A stretch of 64,000 nucleotides of DNA from an uncultured Collinsella sp. GTDB taxonomy: Bacteria > Actinomycetota > Coriobacteriia > Coriobacteriales > Coriobacteriaceae. Of this stretch, positions 9,205-16,685 are shown piece after piece; the first letter of the stretch is position 1; each line of letters opens with the position of its first letter. Location: contig CABQJK010000009.1 of NCBI GenBank assembly GCA_902464495.1, forward strand, positions 1 to 64,000, read 5' to 3'. Position numbers and translations under genes: made by a program. A model generated the notes under the pieces. That model had not been told where the DNA came from. It searched no databases and saw only the letters and a list, made by a program, of their open reading frames with translations.

Positions 9205-9791
9205 GCGCGGCCTTTGACCTGGTCCTTCTTGGGCGTGATGAGGTTGGAGACCGCCTTGTACACCGCCAGCGTCAACACCGAGTTGAGAACGGTCTTGATG
9301 AGGTTAAACGGCAGCACGGCGGGAAGCATGAGCGGGGCGATCACGTCGACCGAGCCATACCAGAACCAAACACCAATGGTCAGGTTCGCAACCATGGACA
9401 GCGCCGTAGCGGCAATGACGCCGAGCACTAGGCCAATCACGGCACCCTTATAGGTGTGCATCTTTTGGTAGACGATAGCCGCGGGCAGAATATAACCCAG
9501 CGTAGCCACCAGGTTCATAAGCGCACCGACCCAGTCACCCGTGGTGAGCGCATGGATAACGATCGCCATAGCGGCAACAGCGGTACCGGCACCGGGGCCA
9601 TACGCAAACCCGCACACCATCGCCGGCACCAGCGACGGGTCATACGTCAAAAACGGCGCCGAGGGAAGAATGGGTAGCTGCACATACATAAACAACGCGC
9701 TCAAGGCACACATCAGCGCCATGGTAACGAGCTGTTTGGTGCTCCACCTATTCGTGTTCTCAAAATGGATATGCTGCGACTGTTCAGACAT
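9201..9791 (-). CDS. ribU: riboflavin ECF transporter substrate-binding S component
   Basis: Hydrophobic protein of 196 residues with about six membrane segments, resembling RibU-type S components (PFLTYDPSLVPAMVCGFAYG, then VIHALTTG). The strongest evidence for the substrate is the FMN riboswitch in its leader. The start chosen is the ATG at 9791 (MSEQSQ), preceded by GAGGCAGG; an earlier in-frame ATG at 9812 lies inside the conserved 3' end of the riboswitch and is unlikely. It binds riboflavin and is powered by the downstream fused ATPase and EcfT. Confidence 0.9.
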   Translation of the reverse strand: MSEQSQHIHFENTNRWSTKQLVTMALMCALSALFMYVQLPILPSAPFLTYDPSLVPAMVCGFAYGPGAGTAVAAMAIVIHALTTGDWVGALMNLVATLGYILPAAIVYQKMHTYKGAVIGLVLGVIAATALSMVANLTIGVWFWYGSVDVIAPLMLPAVLPFNLIKTVLNSVLTLAVYKAVSNLITPKKDQVKGRA

Positions 9792-9804
9792 AAGATCACC
9801 TGCC

Positions 9805-9988
9805 TCTTTCATCCGGACTCTAACCGTTGGTACTGGGATCTCACCAGTTCAGCCGGCATGCGAACCAACGCACACACGGGTCGCGGACTCATCGGCTCGG
9901 TCGCAGACGCCTCGCCTGCGCCACAGTACCCCTTTGGCACCGCCCAATTTACCGCCAGTGGGGAATTCCACCCCGCCCTGAAACAGCA
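9805..9988 (-). promoter_or_regulatory. FMN riboswitch (RFN element)
   Basis: On the minus strand the leader shows the conserved RFN blocks in order: TTCAGGGCGGGGTG, AATTCCCCACTGGCGGTA, a variable arm, GCTGAACTGGTGAGATCCCA, then ACGGTTAGAGTCCGGATG. These form the six-stem FMN aptamer with its closing P1 helix. The element lies directly before ribU and ends about 14 nt from the start codon. Its 3' conserved block almost touches the ribosome site GAGGCAGG, which suggests translational control by start-site masking; no separate terminator hairpin is seen between aptamer and start. Confidence 0.95.
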
Positions 9989-9994
9989 ATTGCA

Positions 9995-10022
9995 AGTGTA
10001 GCACCAGTAGACTTTCGCGCAA
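9995..10022 (-). promoter_or_regulatory. predicted promoter of the riboflavin transport operon
   Basis: On the minus strand TTGCGC (10022-10017) and TACACT (10000-9995) are separated by 16 bp. Transcription would begin near 9988, exactly at the 5' edge of the FMN aptamer. Confidence 0.5.
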
Positions 10023-10187
10023 GTATGCCAAGGGTAATTTGTGGCGGGGATCAGTTGCCGCAACAACCACGTTCTCCGTTCACGCAAAAGTGGTGCGCCT
10101 TTCGCGCAAAGCGCGAAACAGCAACCGGGACACGTATCCCTATCAGCCACGATCTCCGCCCACGCCGACCTCAAGGCCGTAAACGCA

Positions 10188-10224
10188 GGGAATCCGGGGG
10201 CGTGACGGGGTTTCTCTCCGGAAC
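10188..10224. repeat. left arm of a perfect 37-bp inverted repeat flanking the IS
   Basis: It begins GGGAATCCGGGGG and ends CTCTCCGGAAC. It is identical in inverted form to 11872-11908. Similarity stops abruptly on both sides. IS110-type elements normally lack such long terminal repeats, so this may be half of an older palindrome split by the insertion. Confidence 0.8.
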
Positions 10225-10512
10225 ATTCCGCACTGATATTGTCTGTATTGAAGACGTCGATGATGCACCCGTATACCATTGACGTCGACACCATCAGATG
10301 CGGACCGCGCGGTGACCCCACATTCCGCTGGCGCCCACAGGGCTGCCCTCGTTTCCTGACATGTCCCGCGCGGGCCGCGGCGAGCCGAGACCGCCGCATG
10401 ACCTAATAGGAGCATGGAGCGATACCGCGGACCCGAACAACCGCATTCTATCGCGCCCCGTCAGTGTGCCGTCTGCCCGGTCCAGGCGAGCACGGAAAGA
10501 GCGGAGCGAGAC
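10225..10512 (+). ncRNA. possible bridge-RNA region of the IS110 element
   Basis: About 290 bp between the left repeat and the transposase start has no credible reading frame and contains several GC-rich inverted segments. In IS110-group elements this long left end encodes the bridge RNA. The 9-mer ACATTCCGC occurs twice, at the element's left edge (10223-10231) and again from about 10319, which is what a guide loop matching the insertion junction might look like. This is inference from family knowledge; no RNA boundary can be defined. Confidence 0.3.
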
Positions 10513-11802
10513 ATGAGAACCGAATCGACACCCGGCGCCCGCGGGCCGGTCTTCTGCGGGGTCGACACCCACGCCGACTCGCACTGGCTGTGCGTCCTCG
10601 ACTGGAGGGGCCGCAAGGTCCTGTCCCGCCAGTTCCCCGCCGACGCGGCGGGCTACGAGGCGCTCGCCGGGGCGATCGCGGCGGCCGGGGAGCCGGCCTG
10701 CGTCGCGATGGAGGGGACGTCGTCCTACGGGGCGGGCCTCACCAGGCACCTCGCGTCGCTGGGGATGCCCGTGCGCGAGGCGCTCTCCCCGGCGAGGATG
10801 CAGAGGAGGCGCCCGGGGCAGGGAAAGTGCGACGAGGCGGACGCGGAGAGGGCCGCCCGCGCGGCGATGTCCGGCTCAGGGCTCGGGACCCCCAAGAGCC
10901 AGGACGGGTGGGTCGACGGGGTGCGCTGCATGCTCGCGGCGCGCTCCGGGGCGGTGAAGGCGCGGACCTCGGCGATCAACACCGCGAGGTCGCTGCTCAC
11001 CACCGCGCCGGAGGGGCTCAGGTCGAGGTTCCGCGGCATGGGAGGGCCGAGGCTGATGGAGGAGCTCCCCTCCGTGCGCGCCGAGGGCGCGCTGGGCGCC
11101 GCGCTCGGCGCGCTGGCGGACCTGTGGGAGGCGGCGCGCGACGCGGCGCTCGACATGGAGCGCGCGATCGAGGCGTCCCTGGAGGAGAACTGCCCCGCGC
11201 TGCTGGCGATGTACGGGTGCGGGCCCGTGAGCGCGGCCAAGCTCGCGGTCGCGGCCGGGGACAACCCGGGCAGGCTGCGCTCCGAGGCGTCGTTCGCGGC
11301 GATATGCGGGGCCTGCCCCATCCCCGCCTCGAGCGGCAAGACCGTGAGGCACAGGCTCAACAGGGGCGGCGACCGGCAGGCGAACAGCGCGCTGCACGAG
11401 ATCGCGAGGCAGAGGGTCATGCGCGACCCCGAGACCGCCGAGTACGCCGAGAGGGCCAGGGGGCGGGGGAAGAGCGACAGGGAGGTCATGAGGTGCCTCA
11501 AGCGCTACGTGGCCAGGGAGGCGTACCGGGCGCTGATGCACCCGCACGAGATCAGGAGGCCCGAGGACGCCTCGGAGCTCGTGGCGGCCAGGCGCGCGGC
11601 GAAGGTCAGCCAGGTGAGGGCGGCATCCATACTGGGCACCAGCGAGAAGTACATCTCGATGCTGGAGAGGGGCCAAAGGGAGCTCAAGCCCATAAGGAGG
11701 GCCTACGAGGCATGGGTCGAGGCCGGACTTCCGCTCGATTGGGACAGGCGGGCCTTCGAGGCCGAGCGCAAAATGGATTCTAAAAAACACCTTGCCAAAT
11801 AG
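10513..11802 (+). CDS. IS110-family transposase with C-terminal XRE-like domain
   Basis: DEDD-type transposase of 429 residues. The N-terminal RuvC-like half shows the acidic residues in VFCGVDTHADSH, CVAMEGTSSYG and KCDEADAERAARA. The second half has the Transposase_20 region MYGCGPVSAAKLAV and CGACPIPASSGK with the catalytic-serine context. After the usual end of the family (about residue 345) a further 70-80 residues follow, of which LVAARRAAKVSQVRAASILG and KYISMLERGQ read as an XRE/Cro helix-turn-helix. The ATG at 10513 was chosen because homology begins at GPVFCGVD; an ATG at 10414 overlaps the non-coding end. Confidence 0.88.
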   Translation: MRTESTPGARGPVFCGVDTHADSHWLCVLDWRGRKVLSRQFPADAAGYEALAGAIAAAGEPACVAMEGTSSYGAGLTRHLASLGMPVREALSPARMQRRRPGQGKCDEADAERAARAAMSGSGLGTPKSQDGWVDGVRCMLAARSGAVKARTSAINTARSLLTTAPEGLRSRFRGMGGPRLMEELPSVRAEGALGAALGALADLWEAARDAALDMERAIEASLEENCPALLAMYGCGPVSAAKLAVAAGDNPGRLRSEASFAAICGACPIPASSGKTVRHRLNRGGDRQANSALHEIARQRVMRDPETAEYAERARGRGKSDREVMRCLKRYVAREAYRALMHPHEIRRPEDASELVAARRAAKVSQVRAASILGTSEKYISMLERGQRELKPIRRAYEAWVEAGLPLDWDRRAFEAERKMDSKKHLAK

Positions 11803-11816
11803 GAGCGTCAGGACGC

Positions 11817-11857
11817 AAAGAGGCTCCGCAGCGCAAAGCGCGATGCGGAGCCTCTTT
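11817..11857 (+). terminator. terminator of the transposase gene
   Basis: AAAGAGGCTCCGCA (11817-11830) pairs perfectly with TGCGGAGCCTCTTT (11844-11857), a 14-bp stem starting 14 bp after the transposase stop. The stem ends in A and T runs, so it can work in both directions and may also shield groL and the riboflavin operon from element transcription. Confidence 0.75.
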
Positions 11858-11871
11858 GCATGTCCGAGGAC

Positions 11872-11908
11872 GTTCCGGAGAGAAACCCCGTCACGCCCCC
11901 GGATTCCC
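11872..11908. repeat. right arm of the 37-bp inverted repeat
   Basis: Inverted perfect copy of 10188-10224. It ends 27 bp from the groL stop codon, so the element or palindrome lies immediately downstream of groL. Confidence 0.8.
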
Positions 11909-11934
11909 AGTGGGAGTTCTAGACCTTGTCGGCC

Positions 11935-13572
11935 TTAGTACATACCGCCGCCCTGCTGACCAGCGGTGGCAGCAGCGATAGCGTCCTCAAGCTGAGTGTT
12001 CTTGGGCACATCGGAGACGGTAGCCTCGGTGATGAGGATCAGGCTGGCGACAGAAGCAGCGTTCTGCAGGGTGACGCGGCTGACCTTGACGGGGTCGAGG
12101 ACGCCCATCTCGATCATGTCGCCCCACTCGCCGTTGGCAGAGTTGAGACCCTGGCCGGCGGGCAGCTCGGCAACCTTGTCGACCACGACAGCGCCCTCAA
12201 AGCCAGCGTTCTTGGCGATGGTGGCGACCGGAGCGGTCAGAGCCTTCTTGACGATATCGACGCCAATCTTCTCCTCGGGGTCGTCGATCTCGACAGCATC
12301 GAGCGCAGGAGCAGCGTCCATGAAGGCGACGCCACCGCCGGCGACGATGCCCTCCTCGACAGCAGCGCGGGTAGCCTGCAGGGCATCCTCAACGCGGTGC
12401 TTGATCTCCTTGAGCTCGGACTCGGTAGCAGCGCCGACCTTGATGACGGCAACGCCACCGGAGAGCTTGGCCAGGCGCTCCTGGAGCTTCTCACGGTCGA
12501 AGTCAGAGGTGGTGTTCTCCATCTCGCCCTTGATCTGAGCGATGCGGGCGTCGATGGCCTCCTTGGAGCCAGCGCCGCCGACGACGACGGTGTTGTCCTT
12601 GGAGATGGTGACGGACTTAGCGGTACCGAGCATATCAGCGGTGATGTCAGCGACCTTCACGCCCAGCTCGTCCAGAGCAGCCTGGCCACCGGTGAGGACG
12701 GCGATGTCCTCCAGGATGCGCTTGCGGCGATCGCCGTAGCCCGGGGCCTTGACGGCGCAGACGTTGAGGGCGCCACGGATCTTGTTGAGGACGAGGGTCG
12801 GCAGAGCCTCGCCATCGATGTCCTCAGCGATGATGAGCAGGCCACGGCCAGCGCGCTGGACAGCCTCGAGAACAGGCATGATGTCCTGGACGCTGGAGAT
12901 CTTCTGGTCGGTGATGAGGATGTACGGATCCTTCATCACGGCCTCCATGCGGTCGTTATCCGTGACGAAGTAAGCGGAGACGTAGCCCTTGTCGAACTGC
13001 ATGCCCTCGACGGTGTCGATGGTGATGTCGAACGTCTGGGAATCCTCGACGGTGATGACGCCGTCCTTGCCCACGACCTCCATGGCCTCGGCGATCTTCT
13101 CGCCGACCTCGGGGTCACCGGCGGAGATGGTACCGACGGAAGCAATCTGCTCCTTGGTCTCGACCGGCTTGGCCTGCTTCTTCATCTCGGCGACGGCGGC
13201 GTTGACGGCCTTGTCGATGCCGCGACGGATGGCCAGCGGGTTGGCGCCAGCGGCGACGTTGCGCAGACCGTCGTTGACGATGGCTTGAGCGAGCAGGGTT
13301 GCGGTGGTGGTGCCGTCACCCACGGTGTCGTTGGTCTTGGTGGCGACCTCCTTCACCAGCTGAGCGCCCATGTTCTCGATGTTGTCCTCGAGCTCGATCT
13401 CCTTGGCGACGGAAACGCCGTCGTTGGTGATGGTCGGGGCACCGAACGTGCGCTGCAGCGCAACGTAGCGGCCCTTGGGGCCCATGGTGACGGTAACGGC
13501 GTCGGCCAGAGTGTTGACGCCCTTGGCGAGCTTAGCGCGGGCATCGGTGTTGAACGTAATGTTCTTTGCCAT
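11935..13572 (-). CDS. groL: chaperonin GroEL (Hsp60)
   Basis: ATP-dependent chaperonin of 545 residues, forming the double-ring folding cage with GroES. The N-terminal VTMGPKGRYV, VGDGTTTATLLAQAI with the ATP-hydrolysis aspartate, and the C-terminal glycine-rich QQGGGMY tail are all present. Length is exactly family-typical. GGAGG precedes the ATG. It is 96 bp downstream of groS on the same strand, forming the standard groSL operon. Confidence 0.98.
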   Translation of the reverse strand: MAKNITFNTDARAKLAKGVNTLADAVTVTMGPKGRYVALQRTFGAPTITNDGVSVAKEIELEDNIENMGAQLVKEVATKTNDTVGDGTTTATLLAQAIVNDGLRNVAAGANPLAIRRGIDKAVNAAVAEMKKQAKPVETKEQIASVGTISAGDPEVGEKIAEAMEVVGKDGVITVEDSQTFDITIDTVEGMQFDKGYVSAYFVTDNDRMEAVMKDPYILITDQKISSVQDIMPVLEAVQRAGRGLLIIAEDIDGEALPTLVLNKIRGALNVCAVKAPGYGDRRKRILEDIAVLTGGQAALDELGVKVADITADMLGTAKSVTISKDNTVVVGGAGSKEAIDARIAQIKGEMENTTSDFDREKLQERLAKLSGGVAVIKVGAATESELKEIKHRVEDALQATRAAVEEGIVAGGGVAFMDAAPALDAVEIDDPEEKIGVDIVKKALTAPVATIAKNAGFEGAVVVDKVAELPAGQGLNSANGEWGDMIEMGVLDPVKVSRVTLQNAASVASLILITEATVSDVPKNTQLEDAIAAATAGQQGGGMY

Positions 13573-13668
13573 GGTAGGTAATCCTCCAAAAGAAATGTGA
13601 CTCGCGTCGCCGCTTCCGAGTCCTATGCGACGATCGCGTTCAAAGACGAATCAGAGATTCTGACGAGA

Positions 13669-13962
13669 CTAGGCCTCGACGACGGCGTAGATGTCGTCGG
13701 CGCGCATCAGCAGATACTTCTCGCCGTCAACCTTGACCTCGTTGCCACCGAACTTACCGTAGATGACAACGTCACCGACCTTGACGTCCATGGGGATGCG
13801 CTCACCCTTGTCGTTGACCTTGCCAGCGCCAACGGCAACGATGGTGCCGCGCTGCGGCTTCTCCTGAGCGTTGCTGGCGATATACAGACCAGAAGCGGTC
13901 TTCTGCTCGGCCTCGTCGGGCTTGACCAGAACACGATCTGCAAGCGGCTTCAAAGACGACAT
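13669..13962 (-). CDS. groS: co-chaperonin GroES (Hsp10)
   Basis: Cap of the GroEL chamber, 97 residues. LKPLADRVLVKPDEAEQKT at the N-terminus and ASNAQEKPQRG, the mobile loop that binds GroEL, are clear. AAGGAGGAG lies 7 nt before the ATG, a very strong ribosome site. No CIRCE (HrcA) or HAIR (HspR) operator was recognised in the roughly 140 bp upstream, so heat control is either by a degenerate site or by another factor. Confidence 0.97.
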   Translation of the reverse strand: MSSLKPLADRVLVKPDEAEQKTASGLYIASNAQEKPQRGTIVAVGAGKVNDKGERIPMDVKVGDVVIYGKFGGNEVKVDGEKYLLMRADDIYAVVEA

Positions 13963-14132
13963 GCTTGTCTCCTCCTTTTTGGGCCGCGCGGTTATGCCAC
14001 GCGAATTAACCCTTTTTGTTTGCGTACGCGTTGAATGGTACCCACGAATGGCGGGTTATACAACACGGAGTCAAAAAATCTTATTTTTTGGCACTTAGAT
14101 TTTCTGAATGTCGGGGGATAACTTAGCGGTGG

Positions 14133-14275
14133 CTCCCGTGTGGCTCCGGCGGGGCGGGGCATAAGGTTTCCTGCTCGGGCAGTCCTGCTCGCACGAAGGC
14201 CACATTAAGTGGCCTTCGGCTCGTGCGGAACTCGCGATAAACCTTATGCCCCGCCCCGCCGGAGCCACACGGGAG
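14133..14275. repeat. 143-bp palindromic element with perfect 37-bp arms
   Basis: 14133-14169 (starting CTCCCGTGTGGCTCCGG) and 14239-14275 are perfect inverted copies. Inside the loop a second hairpin is formed by GCACGAAGGCCAC (14191-14203) and GTGGCCTTCG (14209-14218). It lies upstream of groS in a gene-free stretch. It has no reading frame and is likely a repeat-family element. Its arm length equals that of the repeat around the IS110 element, although the sequences differ. Confidence 0.75.
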
Positions 14276-14387
14276 GCAGGTTAACTAATTCGGGCCCGGC
14301 ATTCAGAAAAGTCAGTGCAGAAAAATGGCGATGCGGATAGCGACATGTGCATGGTTTTCGCTGCGCGCACGGGTCCCCTGGGGAGCA

Positions 14388-14624
14388 CCGTGCATTTTTG
14401 GGAGTATTCAGCAGACCAGGACGCTGCATACGTGCCGGACACACCATATTGGTCCCAAGGACGCCTTCGGCCGGCGATTTTGGTCGGCAGGCAAACCCCG
14501 TCAGGACAGAAAGGCATGCCTCACGCCGCACCGGAGCACAAAATGACGTCAATCTCTGCAACGTTACTCAGCCGCAGCGGCACAGGCAGAGCTCGCGGTG
14601 CTGAATACTCCGTTTTTTGCACGG
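14388..14624. repeat. 237-bp element with 26-bp imperfect inverted ends
   Basis: 14388-14413 and 14599-14624 are inverted copies matching at 20 of 26 positions, sharing CCGTGCA and GGAGTATTCAGCA; the mismatch is a T5 in one arm facing an A5 in the other. The interior has no convincing gene. The whole 14100-14879 interval holds three such palindromic structures and no supported CDS, so it looks like a repeat-insertion hot spot. Confidence 0.5.
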
Positions 14625-14730
14625 CGCGGACGGGGGTACATCAGGATCCGGAAGAACATCCCAGCCTTTTTATGCAATTCGTAATGGAAAGTATGCAAAA
14701 CACCTAGAGATAGCATTGCTGCTGTCCAAA

Positions 14731-14768
14731 TTGGGCGCGGGGCGGCGGCGCCTCCGCCCCGCGCCCAA
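14731..14768. terminator. GC-rich hairpin downstream of the amidohydrolase gene
   Basis: TTGGGCGCGGGGCGG (14731-14745) pairs perfectly with 14754-14768 over 15 bp. It lies about 110 bp beyond the minus-strand amidohydrolase stop. Without a T run it is a weak terminator candidate and may be another palindromic repeat. Confidence 0.35.
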
Positions 14769-14879
14769 ATCCAGCAGAGCGGGGACGCTCCTAACGAACC
14801 CCCATCGGCAAACAAATCCGGCTCGAGCGCCATCCCAAAATAGACTGCCCGAGCCGCGTTTAACGGTGCGGTATGAACG

Positions 14880-16529
14880 TCAGCGCTCGTAAATCAAGTT
14901 ACCTGCCAGGTAGGTGGCCTGAACCTTGGTGGCCTGGAGCTCATGGGGGTCGATGGTGAGCGGGTTTTGGTCCAGGACTACCAGGTCGGCGTATTTGCCG
15001 GGTTCCAGGCTGCCGAGGTTTTGCTCGTCGCCCACTGCATAGGCGCTGCCCAGGGTGTAGTTGCGCAGGGCCGTTGCCGCGTCGATACGCTCGCTCGGCA
15101 ACCAGCCGCCCTCGGGCCAGTGGCTTTTGGGATCCTGGCGCGTGATAGCCGTGTAGAGCACGTTCATGCTGGTAACAGCTGTGATGGGGCTATCGGTGCC
15201 GAAGGCTTGGCGAATGCCGCGCTGCTTATAGGTTGCGAACGGCCACATGATGCGGCTGCGCTCCAGGCCCAGGTCGCGCTCGGGGCCGCCCGGGTCGAGT
15301 GTAATGTGGCAGGGCTGGCTCGAGGCAACCACGTTGAGCTTGCGCAGGCGATCGATGTCCTCGGGCAAGAGGTTCTCCAGATGCTCGAGCGTGTTATGAC
15401 CGTGCTGGGGCAGGCCGTACAGTTCGGCGGCCTCCTCAAAGATATCGAGCGCGGCATGGATGGCACCGTCGCCGATGACGTGGATGCGCACGGTGTGGCC
15501 GCGCTCGGCTGCCGCCAGAACCAACTTGCGCATGCGCTCGACGGGGACCGTCAGACGGCCCTGGTCGCCCGGGAAGCGCGGGTTGGTATAGGGCTCAGTG
15601 AGGTATGCGGTATGCTCGCTCGACACGCCGTCGAAGAACTGCTTAAAGCCTGGCGCCGAGAGCAGCGCGTTGTTCGCGTAGCGGGTCTGCAGCTCTTCCA
15701 AGCGTGACTGGTCATCCAACAGCGTGGGGAACAGATGGGCTCGGATGCCCAACTTGCCGGCTGCCTGCAGTTTGTCGTAGACGTCGTCGCGGATAAAATC
15801 GCAGCCCGGCATGGGCATGAGCGACATATCGCATATCGAGGTGATGCCCTGCTCGGCCATGCGCCTCATTTGATCGGCGTAAGCGCTTGCGATGCGATCT
15901 TCGCCCAGCCACTCAAGGCAGCGCGGCAACAGCTGCATGGCAGCCGCCTCGTGAGCAATGCCCGTGAGCTCGCCGCTTGCGTCCTTGTCGTAGCCACCGC
16001 CCGCTGGCGGCTCGCTGTCGCGCGTGACGCCGAGCGCCTCGAGTGCGCGGCTGTTGAGCCACAGCGTATGGCCGTCGCCCGAATACATAACGCAGGGGCG
16101 ATCGGGGAATGCCGCATCGAGCGACGCCTTGGTAGGATGCTCGGGCGGGTCCCAACGGTAGTCGCGCCAGCCCTGAGTCACAACCCAAGCGTCGTCGGGC
16201 AGGTCCTGGGAAAACTCGAGCGCGTGTTGCACCAGCGCCGCCTCGGACGTGCCCATATCCATGAGCATGTACGGCGAGGAGCCGACCGAGGTATGGAAGA
16301 AGTGCAGATGAGCGTCATGGAAACCTGGGCAGACAAACTGCTCGCCGTAGTCGATAACCGGCGTGGCGGCAGGCGCGGCGGCAATCACGTCATCGGGCGC
16401 ACCGACTGCGACGATACGGTCGCCTGCGATGGCAATCGCCAGCTCGCGGGCGGTATCGATGCCGTCTTGCGCGGTAAAGACGTTCTTGGAGCGGATAATC
16501 CGATCAATATGTTGCATGGGCATCCCCAT
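14880..16529 (-). CDS. amidohydrolase family protein (YtcJ-like)
   Basis: Metal-dependent hydrolase of 549 residues in the YtcJ/exoenzyme-regulatory group. The metal motif appears as CPGFHDAHLHF (HxH), a further histidine in RIHVIGDGAIH, and the catalytic aspartate in FGTDSPI. The C-terminus LEPGKYADLVVLDQNPLTI is the typical beta-sandwich return of the fold. No signal peptide is seen, so it is cytoplasmic; the substrate is unknown. Three in-frame ATGs occur at 16529, 16523 and 16517 and none has a strong ribosome site; the third follows GGGGATG. It is divergent from the M20 peptidase gene, with which it may share a control region. Confidence 0.88.
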   Translation of the reverse strand: MGMPMQHIDRIIRSKNVFTAQDGIDTARELAIAIAGDRIVAVGAPDDVIAAAPAATPVIDYGEQFVCPGFHDAHLHFFHTSVGSSPYMLMDMGTSEAALVQHALEFSQDLPDDAWVVTQGWRDYRWDPPEHPTKASLDAAFPDRPCVMYSGDGHTLWLNSRALEALGVTRDSEPPAGGGYDKDASGELTGIAHEAAAMQLLPRCLEWLGEDRIASAYADQMRRMAEQGITSICDMSLMPMPGCDFIRDDVYDKLQAAGKLGIRAHLFPTLLDDQSRLEELQTRYANNALLSAPGFKQFFDGVSSEHTAYLTEPYTNPRFPGDQGRLTVPVERMRKLVLAAAERGHTVRIHVIGDGAIHAALDIFEEAAELYGLPQHGHNTLEHLENLLPEDIDRLRKLNVVASSQPCHITLDPGGPERDLGLERSRIMWPFATYKQRGIRQAFGTDSPITAVTSMNVLYTAITRQDPKSHWPEGGWLPSERIDAATALRNYTLGSAYAVGDEQNLGSLEPGKYADLVVLDQNPLTIDPHELQATKVQATYLAGNLIYER

Positions 16530-16685
16530 CTCTGGCAGGAAATTCAACACCCCCGAGTGTACTCCCCCGCCCTTGTAACAAAACCCCAAGCGGCAAACGG
16601 CAACTTTACCAGCCCTAGCGGCAGGTGGCATACTGGAGAGAGCCTGTACGATTTTGCGATCAACCCAGCAAGGAGCAAATCGACC

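Larger units (their letters stand above)
10188..11908 (+). mobile_element. IS110-family insertion sequence
   Basis: The 1.7-kb element contains one transposase gene (10513-11802), about 290 bp of non-coding DNA before it and about 70 bp after it. It is bounded by a perfect 37-bp inverted repeat; the real IS ends may lie just inside the repeat (10225-11871). Its composition is strikingly more GC-rich than the neighbours and it uses AGG for arginine often, where neighbouring genes prefer CGC, which points to recent transfer. It sits between the riboflavin operon and groL without disrupting either. IS110 elements insert by a DEDD recombinase, now known to be guided by a bridge RNA encoded in the non-coding end. 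Confidence 0.85.

Noticed and set aside
9809..10399. A 196-codon minus-strand frame over the ribU leader
   Set aside because: It lies across the FMN aptamer and is not a gene.
10464..11783. A 439-codon frame overlapping the transposase in another phase
   Set aside because: Extremely Arg/Gly-rich, a frame artefact of the high GC; the transposase frame carries the catalytic motifs.
11926..13581. A 551-codon open frame on the plus strand across groL
   Set aside because: It is the mirror of groL produced by GC-rich codon usage; the peptide is Gly/Asp/Leu-rich with no family resemblance.
13963..14110. A CIRCE or HAIR operator before groS
   Set aside because: No inverted GAGTGC or CTTGAGT pair was found; GGCACTTAG near 14090 is not part of a matching dyad.
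14315..14707. A 130-codon plus-strand frame in the repeat-rich stretch
   Set aside because: It spans an inverted-repeat element, has no ribosome site and no family resemblance.
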